A stretch of DNA of 64,000 nucleotides from Aliarcobacter cryaerophilus (GCF_014352935.1 NZ_CP060694.1:1116001-1180000), one strand, 5' to 3'. Numbered from the stretch's first letter, positions 1-9,349 are shown. Made by a program: numbers and translations. The notes: a model not told the origin generated them from the sequence alone.

Positions 1-941
1 TAAAGCTAAAAGCCCAATTGACCACATAGCACCATGCTCAAGATATATATATTTTGCAACAACCTCTCTTTCAACCATAAAAATAGTAAGACTTCTTACT
101 GCCATAGCTCCAATACCAAGTCCTAACATAATTATCACAACATTTTGAGTAATAGCAAATGCTCCTAAAACTCCATCTAAAGAGAAACTCATATCAACTA
201 CTTCAAGATACATAAAAGATATAAAACCTCCACTTAATTCTGTAACTTTTAAATCTGAGTTTGAATCTGTTTTAAGTTCTATAACACCCTTCAAAAGCTC
301 TAAAAGATAAAAAGCAATCACACCAATAATCATTGGAACTAAAATTTCTAATTTATTTACAGTTACTAATTGCTCTCCCATAACTACTTCATTTGGAGCA
401 ACATATGTAATTACAAGCATTAAAAACATTATAAATAGAGCTTTAATATCACCTACTTTTGATAATTTTGTAGCAAAAGATTCTATGTATTTAACCCAGT
501 GAGTATCTTTGTTTTCATCAAAAATGAATTTTAAAAATAACATTAATAGAAACATTCCACCAAAAGACATAATTACGTGGTGAGAACTTTGAATAATTTT
601 TTCATACTCTTGAGGATTTTTAATAGCTAATTCAAAAGAATCAATAAATCCCATAGATGTTGAAAAATATACTATTAAAATAGGAAATACAAATCTAACC
701 CCAAATACTGCAATAATCATACCCCAAAGAAGAAATCTTCTTCTCCAAACAAGAGCCATTGTTGCCAAAATAGTAGCATTTACAACTGCATTATCAAAAG
801 ATAAACTAAGCTCCAAAACAGATAAAATGGTACCTTGATAAAGTGCAAAAAAGCCACCATATAAAAATAGTAACACTGAAGCTACAAACCAAACAGCAAA
901 AAAGCTGTAAAAATAAGATATTAGAGGTTTTTGTTTCAATA
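1..941 (-). CDS. DUF475/TerC-like integral membrane protein (3' end outside window)
   Basis: A long hydrophobic reading frame runs leftwards off the window edge, so the C-terminus is missing; about 313 residues are visible. It contains two TerC-type repeats with acidic residues inside membrane helices: ELSLSFDNAVVNAT near residue 47 and VVDMSFSLDGVLGAF near residue 250. This duplicated ExxLxxDN pattern is typical of the TerC/DUF475 superfamily, which is linked to metal ion (often manganese) homeostasis or tellurite resistance; the exact substrate is unknown. I chose the TTG at 941 because an AAGGGA ribosome binding site lies six bases upstream and no better start is near. It has its own -10 box and is transcribed apart from lpxK upstream. 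Confidence 0.8.
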
Positions 942-968
942 TAATCCCTTGATTTATAAATTTTTGCG

Positions 969-974
969 ATTATA
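969..974 (-). promoter_or_regulatory. -10 promoter box of the DUF475 gene
   Basis: On the minus strand this reads TATAAT inside TTTTGATATAATCGC, 28 bases before the TTG start. Campylobacterota sigma-70 promoters typically have a strong TATAAT and no clear -35, which is what is seen here. The same GATATAATC form recurs before several genes in this window. Confidence 0.55.
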
Positions 975-999
975 TCAAAATCTAATAAATATTAGCTAT

Positions 1000-1938
1000 T
1001 TATATTTTTAAATAAGTATTTAATTCTTTCAAATCCAATTTTTCAGATATTTTAATTTTTAAATCCATAATATAAAGATTATTTAAATCGAACTGCTCTA
1101 GTTTAACAAAATCTTTTTGTGTTGTAACAATTCCAAAATCTTTGTATTTTTTTAAAATCGTATCTATATCATCTTTTGTAAAAGTGTGATGATCTTCAAA
1201 AAAGATAGTCTCTATATTTTTTGGTAAAAATTCTAAAAGCCTTTTTGGTTTTGAAATTGCAGTTAAAAGAATAGTTTTTTCTGGAAGTTTTGATTTCGTA
1301 CCATCTTTTTTTATCTCTACCTCTCTTTTAAAATCAATACCCTCTTTTAAAACTAAATTGGCTTTTTTATAAAAACTCTTTGGCTCTCTATAGGCTCCGC
1401 TTGGAATACAAAAGTTATTTGTTGGTTCATCTTTTGGTTTTAATAAAATATCAAATTTTTTAATATTGTATTTTGAAAATCCATCATCTAAAAAAATAAC
1501 TTTACAGCCTAACTCTTTAGCTTTTTTTATACCCAAAACTCTATCTTCACTAACTATTACTGTTGCATTTTTCAAAGATGATGCTAAAAGCATAGCTTCG
1601 TCACCACTTATATTTACATCAACTTTAATTTTTCCATTTAAACTAACTACAAAAAGCCCTTTTGAAGCTCTTCCATAACCTCTTAAAATGATGCAAACAT
1701 CTTTAATATTTTTTGCTAATTCAATTGTAATTGGTGTTTTCCCACTTCCTCCAACTGTTAAATTCCCAATAGATATTATAGGAATACCAAAATCAACTTT
1801 TGATGAAGTAACTCTTTTGATAAAAATAATAAAAATGTACAAAAAGCTAAAAGGTAAAAGTAAATAAGATAATATTTTTTGGAAAGAATTTGGAAAAAAG
1901 AGATAATCTTCAATCCAAAAAATAATTTTTTGCTTCAA
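1000..1938 (-). CDS. lpxK: Tetraacyldisaccharide 4'-kinase LpxK
   Basis: LpxK phosphorylates the 4' position of the lipid A disaccharide at the inner membrane face, late in the Raetz pathway. The protein has an N-terminal hydrophobic anchor (LSYLLLPFSFLYIFIIF) followed by SIGNLTVGGSGKTPITIEL, the P-loop signature of the family, and FLDDGF in the middle. An upstream in-frame ATG at 1986 would overlap the preceding gene by 44 bases. The TTG at 1938 gives MKQKIIFWIEDYLFFPNSF, the form I expect for relatives, and starts just after that gene's stop, with a weak GGA eight or nine bases upstream. About 312 residues, a normal length. Last gene of the nadE-DegT-lpxK run. Confidence 0.93.
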   Translation of the reverse strand: MKQKIIFWIEDYLFFPNSFQKILSYLLLPFSFLYIFIIFIKRVTSSKVDFGIPIISIGNLTVGGSGKTPITIELAKNIKDVCIILRGYGRASKGLFVVSLNGKIKVDVNISGDEAMLLASSLKNATVIVSEDRVLGIKKAKELGCKVIFLDDGFSKYNIKKFDILLKPKDEPTNNFCIPSGAYREPKSFYKKANLVLKEGIDFKREVEIKKDGTKSKLPEKTILLTAISKPKRLLEFLPKNIETIFFEDHHTFTKDDIDTILKKYKDFGIVTTQKDFVKLEQFDLNNLYIMDLKIKISEKLDLKELNTYLKI

Positions 1939-1942
1939 AATT

Positions 1943-3079
1943 TCAAATCCACTCTTGTGCAATTTGCACAACTTGGTCACAAACATAATTTACCTCTTCA
2001 TTTGTAAGCCCAGCATATATAGGTAAAGATAAAATTTGTTGGTAATTATTTAAAGCATTAGGAAATGCTGTTATTTTTATAGAATATTTATTTTTATAAT
2101 AAGTCAAAAGATGAAGAGGAATATAATTTAAAGCTGTAGAAACACCTTTTTCTTTTAAAGCTCTTGCAAAAGCATCTCTATTTCTAGATATTTTTATTAT
2201 AAATTGAGTGTATATATGTTCATCTTTATGTGGCAATATAGTAATATGTTTTATATCTTTTAATCTATCTTCATATAGTTTTGCTATCTCTTGTCTTCTT
2301 TTTATAAAACTATCCGTTTTTTTTAGCTGAGCTATTGCATAAGCAGCATCAAGTTCAGAAATATCAAATTTATGACCTATATCATCTACATCATAAACAT
2401 AATCTAAGTTTCCATAACTATCATATGCTGTTGTAATTGCATGGTTTCTTAAAAGTTTTGCTCTAGTTGCTAACTCTTCATTATTTGTAACTAAAACTCC
2501 TGAACGACTAATTGCATACCTAGATGGAGATGGATTTGTTGAAAATATTGTCATATCAGCACCTAAATTTCCAACTTTTTTTCCCTTATATGTAGTTCCT
2601 AACGCAGCTCTACAATCTTCAATAATTAAAATATTATATTTTTTACCTATTTCATAAATTTTGTCTAAATTTGGAGCAAGTCCACCAATAAAAGTGATAA
2701 TAGCTGCTCTTAATTTTTTTGATTTATTTGCAATAATTGCCTCTTCAAACTTCTCTATATCTAAATTCATATCTTCTAAATTTATATCTACAAATATAGG
2801 TTCTGCATCAAAATGTCTTACAGTTTCTGGTAAGTTTACAAAAGAGTTTACAGACATTAAAACCTTATCGCCTCTTTTTAATCTCATAGAACTAAGAGCT
2901 AAATGAAGAGCCGCTGTTGAAGTTGCTGTTGCAATAGCGTACTTTGCTCCAATATATTTAACCATTTTCTCTTCAAACTCTAAAACTTTTGATAAATCAT
3001 CTTTAGCTTGAAGAACTGACTTTAACTGATCAATCTCTTCGTTATCTAAAGTTGCTTTATATATTGCAATATTTCTCAT
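1943..3079 (-). CDS. DegT/DnrJ/EryC1/StrS family protein lacking the PLP lysine
   Basis: The fold of sugar aminotransferases (fold type I PLP enzymes) is clear: TATSTAALHLALSSM for phosphate binding near residue 52, IIEDCRAALG with the aspartate that contacts the PLP ring nitrogen, and VTNNEELATRAKLLRNHA after the active-site loop. Normal family members carry a Schiff-base lysine in that loop (FSF..xK). Here it reads FSTNPSPSRYAISRSGVL, so the aligned residue is Pro185 and neither lysine nor histidine is present. Catalysis as an aminotransferase is therefore doubtful. Length (378 residues) is normal and the frame is intact. It lies between nadE (14 bases upstream) and lpxK. Role unknown; a structural or modified PLP-dependent role is possible. 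Confidence 0.85.
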   Translation of the reverse strand: MRNIAIYKATLDNEEIDQLKSVLQAKDDLSKVLEFEEKMVKYIGAKYAIATATSTAALHLALSSMRLKRGDKVLMSVNSFVNLPETVRHFDAEPIFVDINLEDMNLDIEKFEEAIIANKSKKLRAAIITFIGGLAPNLDKIYEIGKKYNILIIEDCRAALGTTYKGKKVGNLGADMTIFSTNPSPSRYAISRSGVLVTNNEELATRAKLLRNHAITTAYDSYGNLDYVYDVDDIGHKFDISELDAAYAIAQLKKTDSFIKRRQEIAKLYEDRLKDIKHITILPHKDEHIYTQFIIKISRNRDAFARALKEKGVSTALNYIPLHLLTYYKNKYSIKITAFPNALNNYQQILSLPIYAGLTNEEVNYVCDQVVQIAQEWI

Positions 3080-3093
3080 CTTTACCTCAATTT

Positions 3094-3846
3094 CTATATT
3101 TTAGCAACTATTGGCAATCTTCTTTTGAACTCATTTATCTTTACTCTTTTTTTTATAGTCTCTATAAATTCATCTTCAAAACCAAGAGCCAAAAGCTCAT
3201 CTTTACTTCTATTTTCATCTATCATCTTCTTTAATAAAGAGTCTATTTTAGAATAACTATATCCCAAATCAGCCTCATCACTTTGACCTTCATAAAAATC
3301 AGCGCTAGGTGCCTTTATTAATATACTATCATTCACACCTAAATATTTTGCTAACTCAAACAAATCACTTTTATAAATATCTCCTATTGGATTAATTGCA
3401 CAAGCTAAATCACCAAAAATAGTTCCATATCCTAAAAGTAATTCACTCTTATTTGAAGTTCCAACTACCAAAGAGTTTTCTCTTGCACTAATATCATATA
3501 AAACTGACATTCTTAATCTTGCACTAAAATTTCCAATTCTAAGGCTATTTTCTTCCATATTCTTTAGATATGCGCTTAACATTGGTTCAATTGAAACAAT
3601 CTCATGCTTTATATCAAACTTTTTACAAAGCTCTATCGCATCTTCAACAGATGATTTTGATGAGTATTGTGATGGCATTAAAACACAATTTAAATTATCA
3701 TCAAACACCTCTTTACATAAAACTGCTACAACAGCTGAATCAAGTCCACCAGAAAGACCTAAAGTAACTTTTTTTAATCCAGTTTTTAAAACTTCTTCTT
3801 TTAAAAAACTCATTAAATTTTGCTTAATATTTTTTATTTTATTCAT
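3094..3846 (-). CDS. nadE: NAD+ synthetase
   Basis: NadE converts deamido-NAD to NAD using ATP and, in this short form without a glutaminase domain, free ammonia. LSGGLDSAVVAVLCKE near residues 31-46 is the adenylate-forming PP-loop (SGGxDS), and GTSNKSELLLGYGTIFGDLACAINPIGD, described here only as a region, is the conserved second half that binds substrate. At 250 residues it matches the ammonia-dependent class. It follows the small 73-residue gene by about 20 bases and precedes the DegT-like gene, so all are probably co-transcribed. Confidence 0.95.
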   Translation of the reverse strand: MNKIKNIKQNLMSFLKEEVLKTGLKKVTLGLSGGLDSAVVAVLCKEVFDDNLNCVLMPSQYSSKSSVEDAIELCKKFDIKHEIVSIEPMLSAYLKNMEENSLRIGNFSARLRMSVLYDISARENSLVVGTSNKSELLLGYGTIFGDLACAINPIGDIYKSDLFELAKYLGVNDSILIKAPSADFYEGQSDEADLGYSYSKIDSLLKKMIDENRSKDELLALGFEDEFIETIKKRVKINEFKRRLPIVAKI

Positions 3847-3866
3847 TTTTAAACCTTAGTTTAAGA

Positions 3867-4088
3867 TTATATATCATCTTTCTTTGTTTTTTGATAAATC
3901 TCATCCAAATAAGCCGAATTTCCCTCTTTTTGTTCAACTTTTTTTTCTATTAATCTAAATACAATATCTTTTAGTTCATCTTCATCAAAGTAGTTTAAGT
4001 AGTTTGGATTTATATCTATCTTCTCATTTTCATCTGTTTTTAAAAGCTCTTTTATCTCTTTTATTAACTCTTCTTTTATATCTATCAA
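3867..4088 (-). CDS. Small acidic hypothetical protein (73 aa)
   Basis: A short charged protein rich in Glu, Lys and Asp with no cysteine, signal peptide or membrane segment. It looks mostly helical (IKEELIKEIKELLKTDENE, then DEDELKDIVFRLIEKK). I do not recognise a domain. It sits four bases after the BFD-like gene and 20 bases before nadE, so it belongs to that operon; the spacing and codon use support a real gene. A TATAAT-like element overlaps its stop codon (3866-3871) and could give nadE an extra promoter. Confidence 0.65.
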   Translation of the reverse strand: MIDIKEELIKEIKELLKTDENEKIDINPNYLNYFDEDELKDIVFRLIEKKVEQKEGNSAYLDEIYQKTKKDDI

Positions 4089-4091
4089 CTC

Positions 4092-4322
4092 TTACTCTTT
4101 ATTAAACTTTTTTAAAATCTCATCTAAATATAGTTCCATTTTTTGCTCACCAATATCAGTTTCACCACACTTACAACAACCACATGAACTTCCAGCATCT
4201 GTTAAATCTTCTAAATCTTCAAGTGTTTTAGCACCTTTTTCTTTAATTGCATGTATTATTTCGCCAAGGCTTACTTGTTTGCAATCACAAACAATAAATG
4301 AGTGAGGAAAATTTCTTGCCAT
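4092..4322 (-). CDS. BFD-like [2Fe-2S]-binding protein
   Basis: A 76-residue protein with CDC at residues 12-14 and SCGCCKCG near residue 47, the C-x-C...C-x-x-C pattern of BFD-like ferredoxin domains, which carry a [2Fe-2S] cluster. Stand-alone members include bacterioferritin-associated ferredoxin; others are electron carriers of unknown partner. One additional cysteine in the second motif is notable. It shares one base with the DnaJ-like gene upstream (ATG overlaps that stop), which suggests translational coupling. Function beyond cluster binding is inference. Confidence 0.8.
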   Translation of the reverse strand: MARNFPHSFIVCDCKQVSLGEIIHAIKEKGAKTLEDLEDLTDAGSSCGCCKCGETDIGEQKMELYLDEILKKFNKE

Positions 4323-5077
4323 TAAATACCTCTTTGTTTTTTAATAATTTCATAAGCTTCATTTATCTCTTGAAGTTTTGTTGTAGCTTCATCAATAATA
4401 TTTTGAGAAGCACCCTGTCCTGTAATAATATCTGGATGATATTTTTTAACTAAATTTCTATAATTTTTCTTTAAAGTTAAATCATCATCATTTGGATTAG
4501 ATTCTAATATTTCATAAGCTTTTTCTAGTGATAATGCTTTTTCATTTGCTCTATTTTTATAAAAATTCTCAAAATTTGATATAAGATTTATATAATCTTT
4601 TTGTTCAATTTTTAAAGCTTGAGCAATATCTTCAGTTATCTCTTGTTCTTGTTTTGAAAAATCACCATCAATAAAAGAAAGATTTAATAAATACTCCATA
4701 TATTTTAATCTTTTAGAGTAATCTGTTTTTGTTAAACTATATAATCTTTCACAAATAGTAATAAGATTTGCAAAGCTATCTTTCTCTTGATCATATAATT
4801 TGTTTAGATTTTCTCGAACTTCTTGTGAGTTTTGAAAATGAGTTGAAATATCTGTAAATGTATGTTTTATAATCTCAGCTTCAAGCTCTCCTACTTTTCC
4901 ATCAGCTTTTGCAACTTTTGCCATAAGTGCAACCAAAAGCCCTGCTTCATGGTTTAATAAATCACCTCTAAAAATCTCTTTTTGTTTTAGATTAATATTT
5001 TTAAACTCTTCTGTTTTATAATTTTTTCCTATAATAAATAAAATCGCTATTACGACAGCTAAAACTATTAATTCCAT
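4322..5077 (-). CDS. DjlA-like membrane co-chaperone (TerB-like plus J-domain)
   Basis: An N-terminal membrane anchor (LIVLAVVIAILFIIG) is followed by a helical TerB-like region (LMAKVAKADGKVGELEAEII, residues about 50-70) and a C-terminal J-domain with the YHPD motif near residue 212 needed to stimulate DnaK ATPase. This order is that of DjlA/TerB-DnaJ co-chaperones, which recruit DnaK to the membrane. 251 residues. The start has AGGAC six or so bases upstream. It is the first gene of the run leading to nadE, the DegT-like gene and lpxK; the client is not evident. Confidence 0.82.
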   Translation of the reverse strand: MELIVLAVVIAILFIIGKNYKTEEFKNINLKQKEIFRGDLLNHEAGLLVALMAKVAKADGKVGELEAEIIKHTFTDISTHFQNSQEVRENLNKLYDQEKDSFANLITICERLYSLTKTDYSKRLKYMEYLLNLSFIDGDFSKQEQEITEDIAQALKIEQKDYINLISNFENFYKNRANEKALSLEKAYEILESNPNDDDLTLKKNYRNLVKKYHPDIITGQGASQNIIDEATTKLQEINEAYEIIKKQRGI

Positions 5078-5174
5078 TAATGTCCTATTTTTAATTTAAA
5101 AATTTTGAGTTTTTATTTTATCAAATTTAGACTGAGAGTATAAAGAGCTTAATTAATTATTTTTTTATTAATAT

Positions 5175-5915
5175 TTAATTTTTTAAAACCATATTTAAAG
5201 TATATTGCATATCTTCATCAAGTTCCATATTTTTAATCATCCAGTTTAGGTAGTTTGCATCTTTTTTAGCAACATCTTCTATGTTTTCACCTTTATATTT
5301 CCCAAATTTAAAAGTCTGTACAAAAACTGGAGTAGAAGTTAATTCAACTAATTTTTTCATAGGATTTACCTCTGGAAAAATTTCTTTTACTTTTGCTACA
5401 AGTTTTGATAAAAATAACTTCATCACTAATACATCACCTATTGCATCATGAGCTTTTATAGTTATATTATATTTTTTTGCTTCACTCTCTTCTTGTTTGA
5501 AAAGTTCCAAAGCGTATCTTAGATACTGTAATCTATGGTATGGAAGCTCACTAAAAAGATGTTTAGCGCATCTTAAAGTATCAATTAATTGAAAATTATT
5601 AATAAAACCCTCTTTTTTTATCATATCTAAATCAAAATTTATATTGTGTGCTATTAAAAAATTTTCACTACTATTTAGTTCTTGTAATCTTTTATAAAAT
5701 TTAGTATCAACAGCTTTTGGCTTATTTTCTAGTAAATTTGGTGTGATATTGTGAACTTCCATAGCTTCAAGTTTTATTGGTACATCACTACTACAAAGTT
5801 CATCAAAAACTTCAATATTTCCTCTTTGATCTACAATTAAGCTTCCAAACTGAATAACTCTATCTTCTTGCGAAGCACCTGTTGTTTCTGTATCAAATAG
5901 TACATAATAAGCCAA
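5175..5915 (-). CDS. DEDDh 3'-5' exonuclease (DnaQ/exonuclease X-like)
   Basis: VLFDTETTG at the N-terminus is ExoI motif with the Asp-Glu metal ligands, HNINFDLDMI is ExoII, and HDAIGDVLV is ExoIIIepsilon with the catalytic His-Asp, so this is an active-looking DEDDh nuclease. After the nuclease domain, residues about 200-246 (FGKYKGENIEDVAKKDANYL) match the small DUF3820-like domain often attached to DnaQ-like exonucleases. It may proofread or trim DNA or RNA ends. It is the last gene of the tatB-tatC-queA operon, starting 10 bases after queA. Confidence 0.87.
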   Translation of the reverse strand: MAYYVLFDTETTGASQEDRVIQFGSLIVDQRGNIEVFDELCSSDVPIKLEAMEVHNITPNLLENKPKAVDTKFYKRLQELNSSENFLIAHNINFDLDMIKKEGFINNFQLIDTLRCAKHLFSELPYHRLQYLRYALELFKQEESEAKKYNITIKAHDAIGDVLVMKLFLSKLVAKVKEIFPEVNPMKKLVELTSTPVFVQTFKFGKYKGENIEDVAKKDANYLNWMIKNMELDEDMQYTLNMVLKN

Positions 5916-5925
5916 TTATTATCCT

Positions 5926-6957
5926 TTATATTATTAACATTCCATCACCATAAGAGTAGAATCTATAATTCTCTTTTATAGCAATATTATAAAGCTCCAA
6001 AGTTTTTTCTAATCCAATAAAAGAAGCAACAAGCATAATCAAAGTAGATTTTGGAAGATGAAAATTTGTAAGTAAATAATCAACTTTTATAGGTTTATTC
6101 ATAGGATTTAAAAATAGATCACACTCACCTTGAATCTTATTTGTTCTTGCATAATACTCAATAGTTCTAGTAACCGTAGTACCAACTGCTAATACTTTTT
6201 TAGCATTATCTAAATTTTTTTTTGCATCAATTCCTATTTCAAAATATTCACTATGCATTGGATGAGATAAAATATCTTCAACATCTACAGGTTTAAATGT
6301 ACCTGCACCCACATGAAGTGTAAGATAATTTAAACCATATTTCTTCTCAATTTCTTCTAATAACTCTTTTGTAAAATGTAACGATGCAGTCGGAGCAGCA
6401 ACTGCTCCATAATTCTTTGCAAAAAGTGTTTGATAATTTACTTCATCCTCTTTTTTATCATCTCTTTGCATATATGGAGGAAGTGGAATATGTCCAATTT
6501 TATTTAAAATCTCAACCAAAGATAAAAAATCAACTCTTTTATTACTATTTTCATCTTTAAAAAATGATACAACTCTTGTACCATCTTCATTTAATTCTAA
6601 AACCTCTGCTATTAGATTTTCATCAAAAAATATTTTAGTACCAATTTTTACTTTTCCTTTTATCATAACTAAATATCTATCCATAAAAAGAGGTTTATTT
6701 AAAAGAAGTTCTAACTTAGCACCTGTAGATTTTTGTCCAAATATTCTAGCTTTTATAACTTTTGTATCATTTAAAAATATTGTTAAATCTTGCGGTAAAA
6801 ACTCTAAAATATTCTCGAAAGTAGAGTGAAAAATCTCATTTTTCTCTCTATTATAAACTAGCATTTTTGCACTACTAGGAGGATTTACGGGAAAAGTAGC
6901 AATTTGACTTGCAGGAAGATTAAAATCGTAACTTGAAGTTTTTAAAACATCTATCAA
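5926..6957 (-). CDS. queA: S-adenosylmethionine:tRNA ribosyltransferase-isomerase QueA
   Basis: QueA transfers and isomerises the ribose of SAM onto 7-aminomethyl-7-deazaguanine in tRNA, giving epoxyqueuosine at the wobble position. Recognisable stretches are YDFNLPASQIATFP at the start, NYGAVAAPTASLHFT near residue 185, LHVGAGTFKPV near 216 and TNFHLPKSTLIMLVASF near the end. 343 residues is the normal length. It begins two bases after the tatC stop, so it is translationally close to the Tat genes, although the functions are unrelated. Confidence 0.96.
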   Translation of the reverse strand: MIDVLKTSSYDFNLPASQIATFPVNPPSSAKMLVYNREKNEIFHSTFENILEFLPQDLTIFLNDTKVIKARIFGQKSTGAKLELLLNKPLFMDRYLVMIKGKVKIGTKIFFDENLIAEVLELNEDGTRVVSFFKDENSNKRVDFLSLVEILNKIGHIPLPPYMQRDDKKEDEVNYQTLFAKNYGAVAAPTASLHFTKELLEEIEKKYGLNYLTLHVGAGTFKPVDVEDILSHPMHSEYFEIGIDAKKNLDNAKKVLAVGTTVTRTIEYYARTNKIQGECDLFLNPMNKPIKVDYLLTNFHLPKSTLIMLVASFIGLEKTLELYNIAIKENYRFYSYGDGMLII

Positions 6958-6958
6958 A

Positions 6959-7690
6959 CTACTCTTCTTCCTCTTCTTCTTTTTGCGCTGGATTAAATAC
7001 TTTTGCTATATAAATAGATACTCCATAAAGAATCAACAAAGGAGCCGCCATTAAAACTTGGCTAATAACATCTGGTGGAGTTAAAACTGCAGCAACAATA
7101 AAGATTAAAACAACAGCATATCTAAAAAAATCTTTAAGCATTTGATCATTTACAAGACCAATTTTTGCAAGGAAAAATGTAATAACAGGTAATTCAAATG
7201 CAATACCAAAACCAATCAAAAGTTTTGTAAAAAATCCAACATATTTTCCAATACTAGGTAAAACACTAACAACACTATTACCAAATGCAATTAAAAAATC
7301 AAATCCTACAGGAACAACTATATAATAAGCAAAAGATGCTCCTAGTAAAAACATTAAAGTTGCAAAAAATACAAAAGGAACAACAAGTTTTTTCTCATGG
7401 TCGTACAAACCAGGAGCTAAAAACAACCATAATTGCCAAAAAATTACAGGTAAAGAGATAATAAATCCTCCAAAAAATGCAACTTTCATAGCTGTAAAAA
7501 ATGTCTCTTGAATTTCAACTGCTATCATTGAAGTCCCAGCTGGAAGAGCGTGTTTAACAGGAGCCATCATCCACTCTAAAATAGGTTCATAAAAAGAGAA
7601 ACAAGCAAAAAACATAATAACTACAGTAATACTAGAAATAACCAATCTCTTTCTAAGATCTGCTATATGGGGTTTTAAATCATCAAACAT
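6959..7690 (-). CDS. tatC: Sec-independent protein translocase TatC
   Basis: The multispanning receptor of the twin-arginine translocon, which binds RR signal peptides of folded cofactor-bearing proteins. Six membrane helices can be seen; the family regions HIADLRKRLVIS near the N-terminus, FETFFTAMKV-type loop (IQETFFTAMKV), and FGIAFELPVITFFLAK are present. The tail ends in six glutamates after KVFNPAQ. It overlaps tatB by one base. A Tat substrate with an RRSFLK signal is encoded in this window at 30254-32734. Confidence 0.95.
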   Translation of the reverse strand: MFDDLKPHIADLRKRLVISSITVVIMFFACFSFYEPILEWMMAPVKHALPAGTSMIAVEIQETFFTAMKVAFFGGFIISLPVIFWQLWLFLAPGLYDHEKKLVVPFVFFATLMFLLGASFAYYIVVPVGFDFLIAFGNSVVSVLPSIGKYVGFFTKLLIGFGIAFELPVITFFLAKIGLVNDQMLKDFFRYAVVLIFIVAAVLTPPDVISQVLMAAPLLILYGVSIYIAKVFNPAQKEEEEEE

Positions 7691-8100
7691 TATTTAACTT
7701 CCTCACTATTTTTTAAAGAGAACTTTTCATCTTTACTTTTTTGAGCTTTATCTTCATTTACTTTTGCAAATTTTTCTTTAATTTTTTCAACCTCATTATC
7801 ATTTTTTGAAGCTTCTAAATCATCTTTTAAAATATCATCTAGACCTAAATCAAACTTATTTTCAATACTTAAAGATGATTTTGTATCTTCAATTTGAGCT
7901 TTAAATTTATTTGCCTCTTCTTTTAATTCTGCTATATTTAGCTCATTATCCAAAGTTGTTTTTGCATCGCTTATCCCTTTTTTAATACTGTTAAACATTT
8001 TTGCTATTTTTACCATAGCATCTGGCAGTTTTTCAGGACCTAATGCGATAACTGCAACTATTGCGATTAGAAGAATTTCAGTTATTCCCATTCCAAACAT
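7690..8100 (-). CDS. tatB: Sec-independent protein translocase TatB
   Basis: A single N-terminal helix MFGMGITEILLIAIVAVI, then the hinge ALGPEKLPD and an amphipathic helix, followed by a long charged tail: the TatA/B plan, with the glutamate in the membrane helix typical of TatB. An upstream ATG at 8166 is in frame, but the ATG at 8100 is preceded by GGAG six bases away and yields the normal N-terminus, so I use it (136 residues). tatA is not next door. Forms an operon with tatC, queA and the exonuclease. Confidence 0.9.
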   Translation of the reverse strand: MFGMGITEILLIAIVAVIALGPEKLPDAMVKIAKMFNSIKKGISDAKTTLDNELNIAELKEEANKFKAQIEDTKSSLSIENKFDLGLDDILKDDLEASKNDNEVEKIKEKFAKVNEDKAQKSKDEKFSLKNSEEVK

Positions 8101-8205
8101 TTTTTGCTCCATTTTTTTATAAGGTTGTGATTTTATCAAAATAGAACAAAGATAGTGATTAATCAAAAAATCTAAACTACTAAAAAAGTTCTAATTTATC
8201 TAAAT

Positions 8206-9225
8206 TTAACCCATAGGATATAAAATATCTTTTTGAATTATCTCAATTTTTTTCAACAATTCACTTGATATCTTAAAATCAAAAGCTTTCAAAGAGTCAT
8301 CAAGTTGCTCTATTTTTCTTGCCCCTACAATTGTAGAAGCTACAAAATCAAAATGCTTTGAATAAGAAATTGCTAAAGTAACAGGACTTACTTCATACTC
8401 TTTTGCAAGTTCTAAATATTTTTTAGTAGCCTCTAGAGTTCTTTCATTTACAAATCTATATGCCATAGCTTGAACTCTTTTATTACTCTCTTTTAAATAT
8501 GTTTCAAATCTTGAACCTTCTGGATAAAATCCACCACAATATTTTCCACTTAAAACTCCACCCGCCATTGGTGAATATGGTAATAAAGATATGTTTTCAA
8601 GCCTACAAACATTTGCTAACTCATCATGAAATCTTGGATTTAAAAGTGAAAAATTATTTTGAATAGACTCAAATCTAGTATATCCTTTATATTTACTTAT
8701 TTCATTTGCTTTTGTAAGCCCATAAGCACTATCATTTGAAGTTCCTATATATCTTACTTTTCCCTCTTTTACGAGTGCATCAAAAGCTTTTAGACTCTCC
8801 TCTATCGGAACAATAGTATCTGGCCAATGCATTTGATAAAGATCTATATAATCTGTTTGAAGTCTTCTTAAACTATCTTCAATAGCTTTTTTTATATGAA
8901 AACTATCAATTGCTGTCAAACCATGTCTTACAGGTGGAACAAACCAACCTGAAGCAGCTCCTGCAATTTTTGTTGCTAGTATTACACTATCTCTTGGCTT
9001 TGTTTTAAGCCACTCTCCTACTATTTTTTCAGTATTTCCAATAGTCTCTTTTTTAGGACTAACAGGATATAGTTCTGCCGTATCAAAAAAATTTATTCCT
9101 CTATCATAAGCCTTATCCAATATCTTAAACGCTTCATCTTTTGATGTACTACTTCCAAAAGTCATAGTTCCCATACAAATAGAACTTACTCTAAGACCTG
9201 TTTTTCCAATATATCTATATTCCAT
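8206..9225 (-). CDS. Aldo/keto reductase (Tas-like)
   Basis: NADPH-dependent TIM-barrel oxidoreductase. The catalytic tetrad is in place: Asp in FFDTAELYPVSP, Tyr in the same stretch, Lys in VILATKIAG and His in DLYQMHWPDT. LYPVSPKKET and RRLQTDYIDLYQ resemble the E. coli Tas protein more than the AKR1/AKR5 groups. 339 residues. Physiological substrate unknown. Single gene with its own -10 box, about 40 bases from tatB. Confidence 0.88.
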   Translation of the reverse strand: MEYRYIGKTGLRVSSICMGTMTFGSSTSKDEAFKILDKAYDRGINFFDTAELYPVSPKKETIGNTEKIVGEWLKTKPRDSVILATKIAGAASGWFVPPVRHGLTAIDSFHIKKAIEDSLRRLQTDYIDLYQMHWPDTIVPIEESLKAFDALVKEGKVRYIGTSNDSAYGLTKANEISKYKGYTRFESIQNNFSLLNPRFHDELANVCRLENISLLPYSPMAGGVLSGKYCGGFYPEGSRFETYLKESNKRVQAMAYRFVNERTLEATKKYLELAKEYEVSPVTLAISYSKHFDFVASTIVGARKIEQLDDSLKAFDFKISSELLKKIEIIQKDILYPMG

Positions 9226-9253
9226 TTTTAGCCTTTTATATCGAATTTTATAG

Positions 9254-9259
9254 ATTATA
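9254..9259 (-). promoter_or_regulatory. -10 promoter box of the aldo/keto reductase gene
   Basis: Minus-strand TATAAT, 29 bases upstream of the ATG, in an AT-rich region without a -35 match. Consistent with Campylobacterota sigma-70 promoters. Confidence 0.5.
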
Positions 9260-9349
9260 CAAATCTCTTTCTTAAAAATATAAATAAAAAAAGAAATTTA
9301 TTTTAATACTATTTGAGTAGAATTTAAAAAATATTTTTAGGATTTAATT

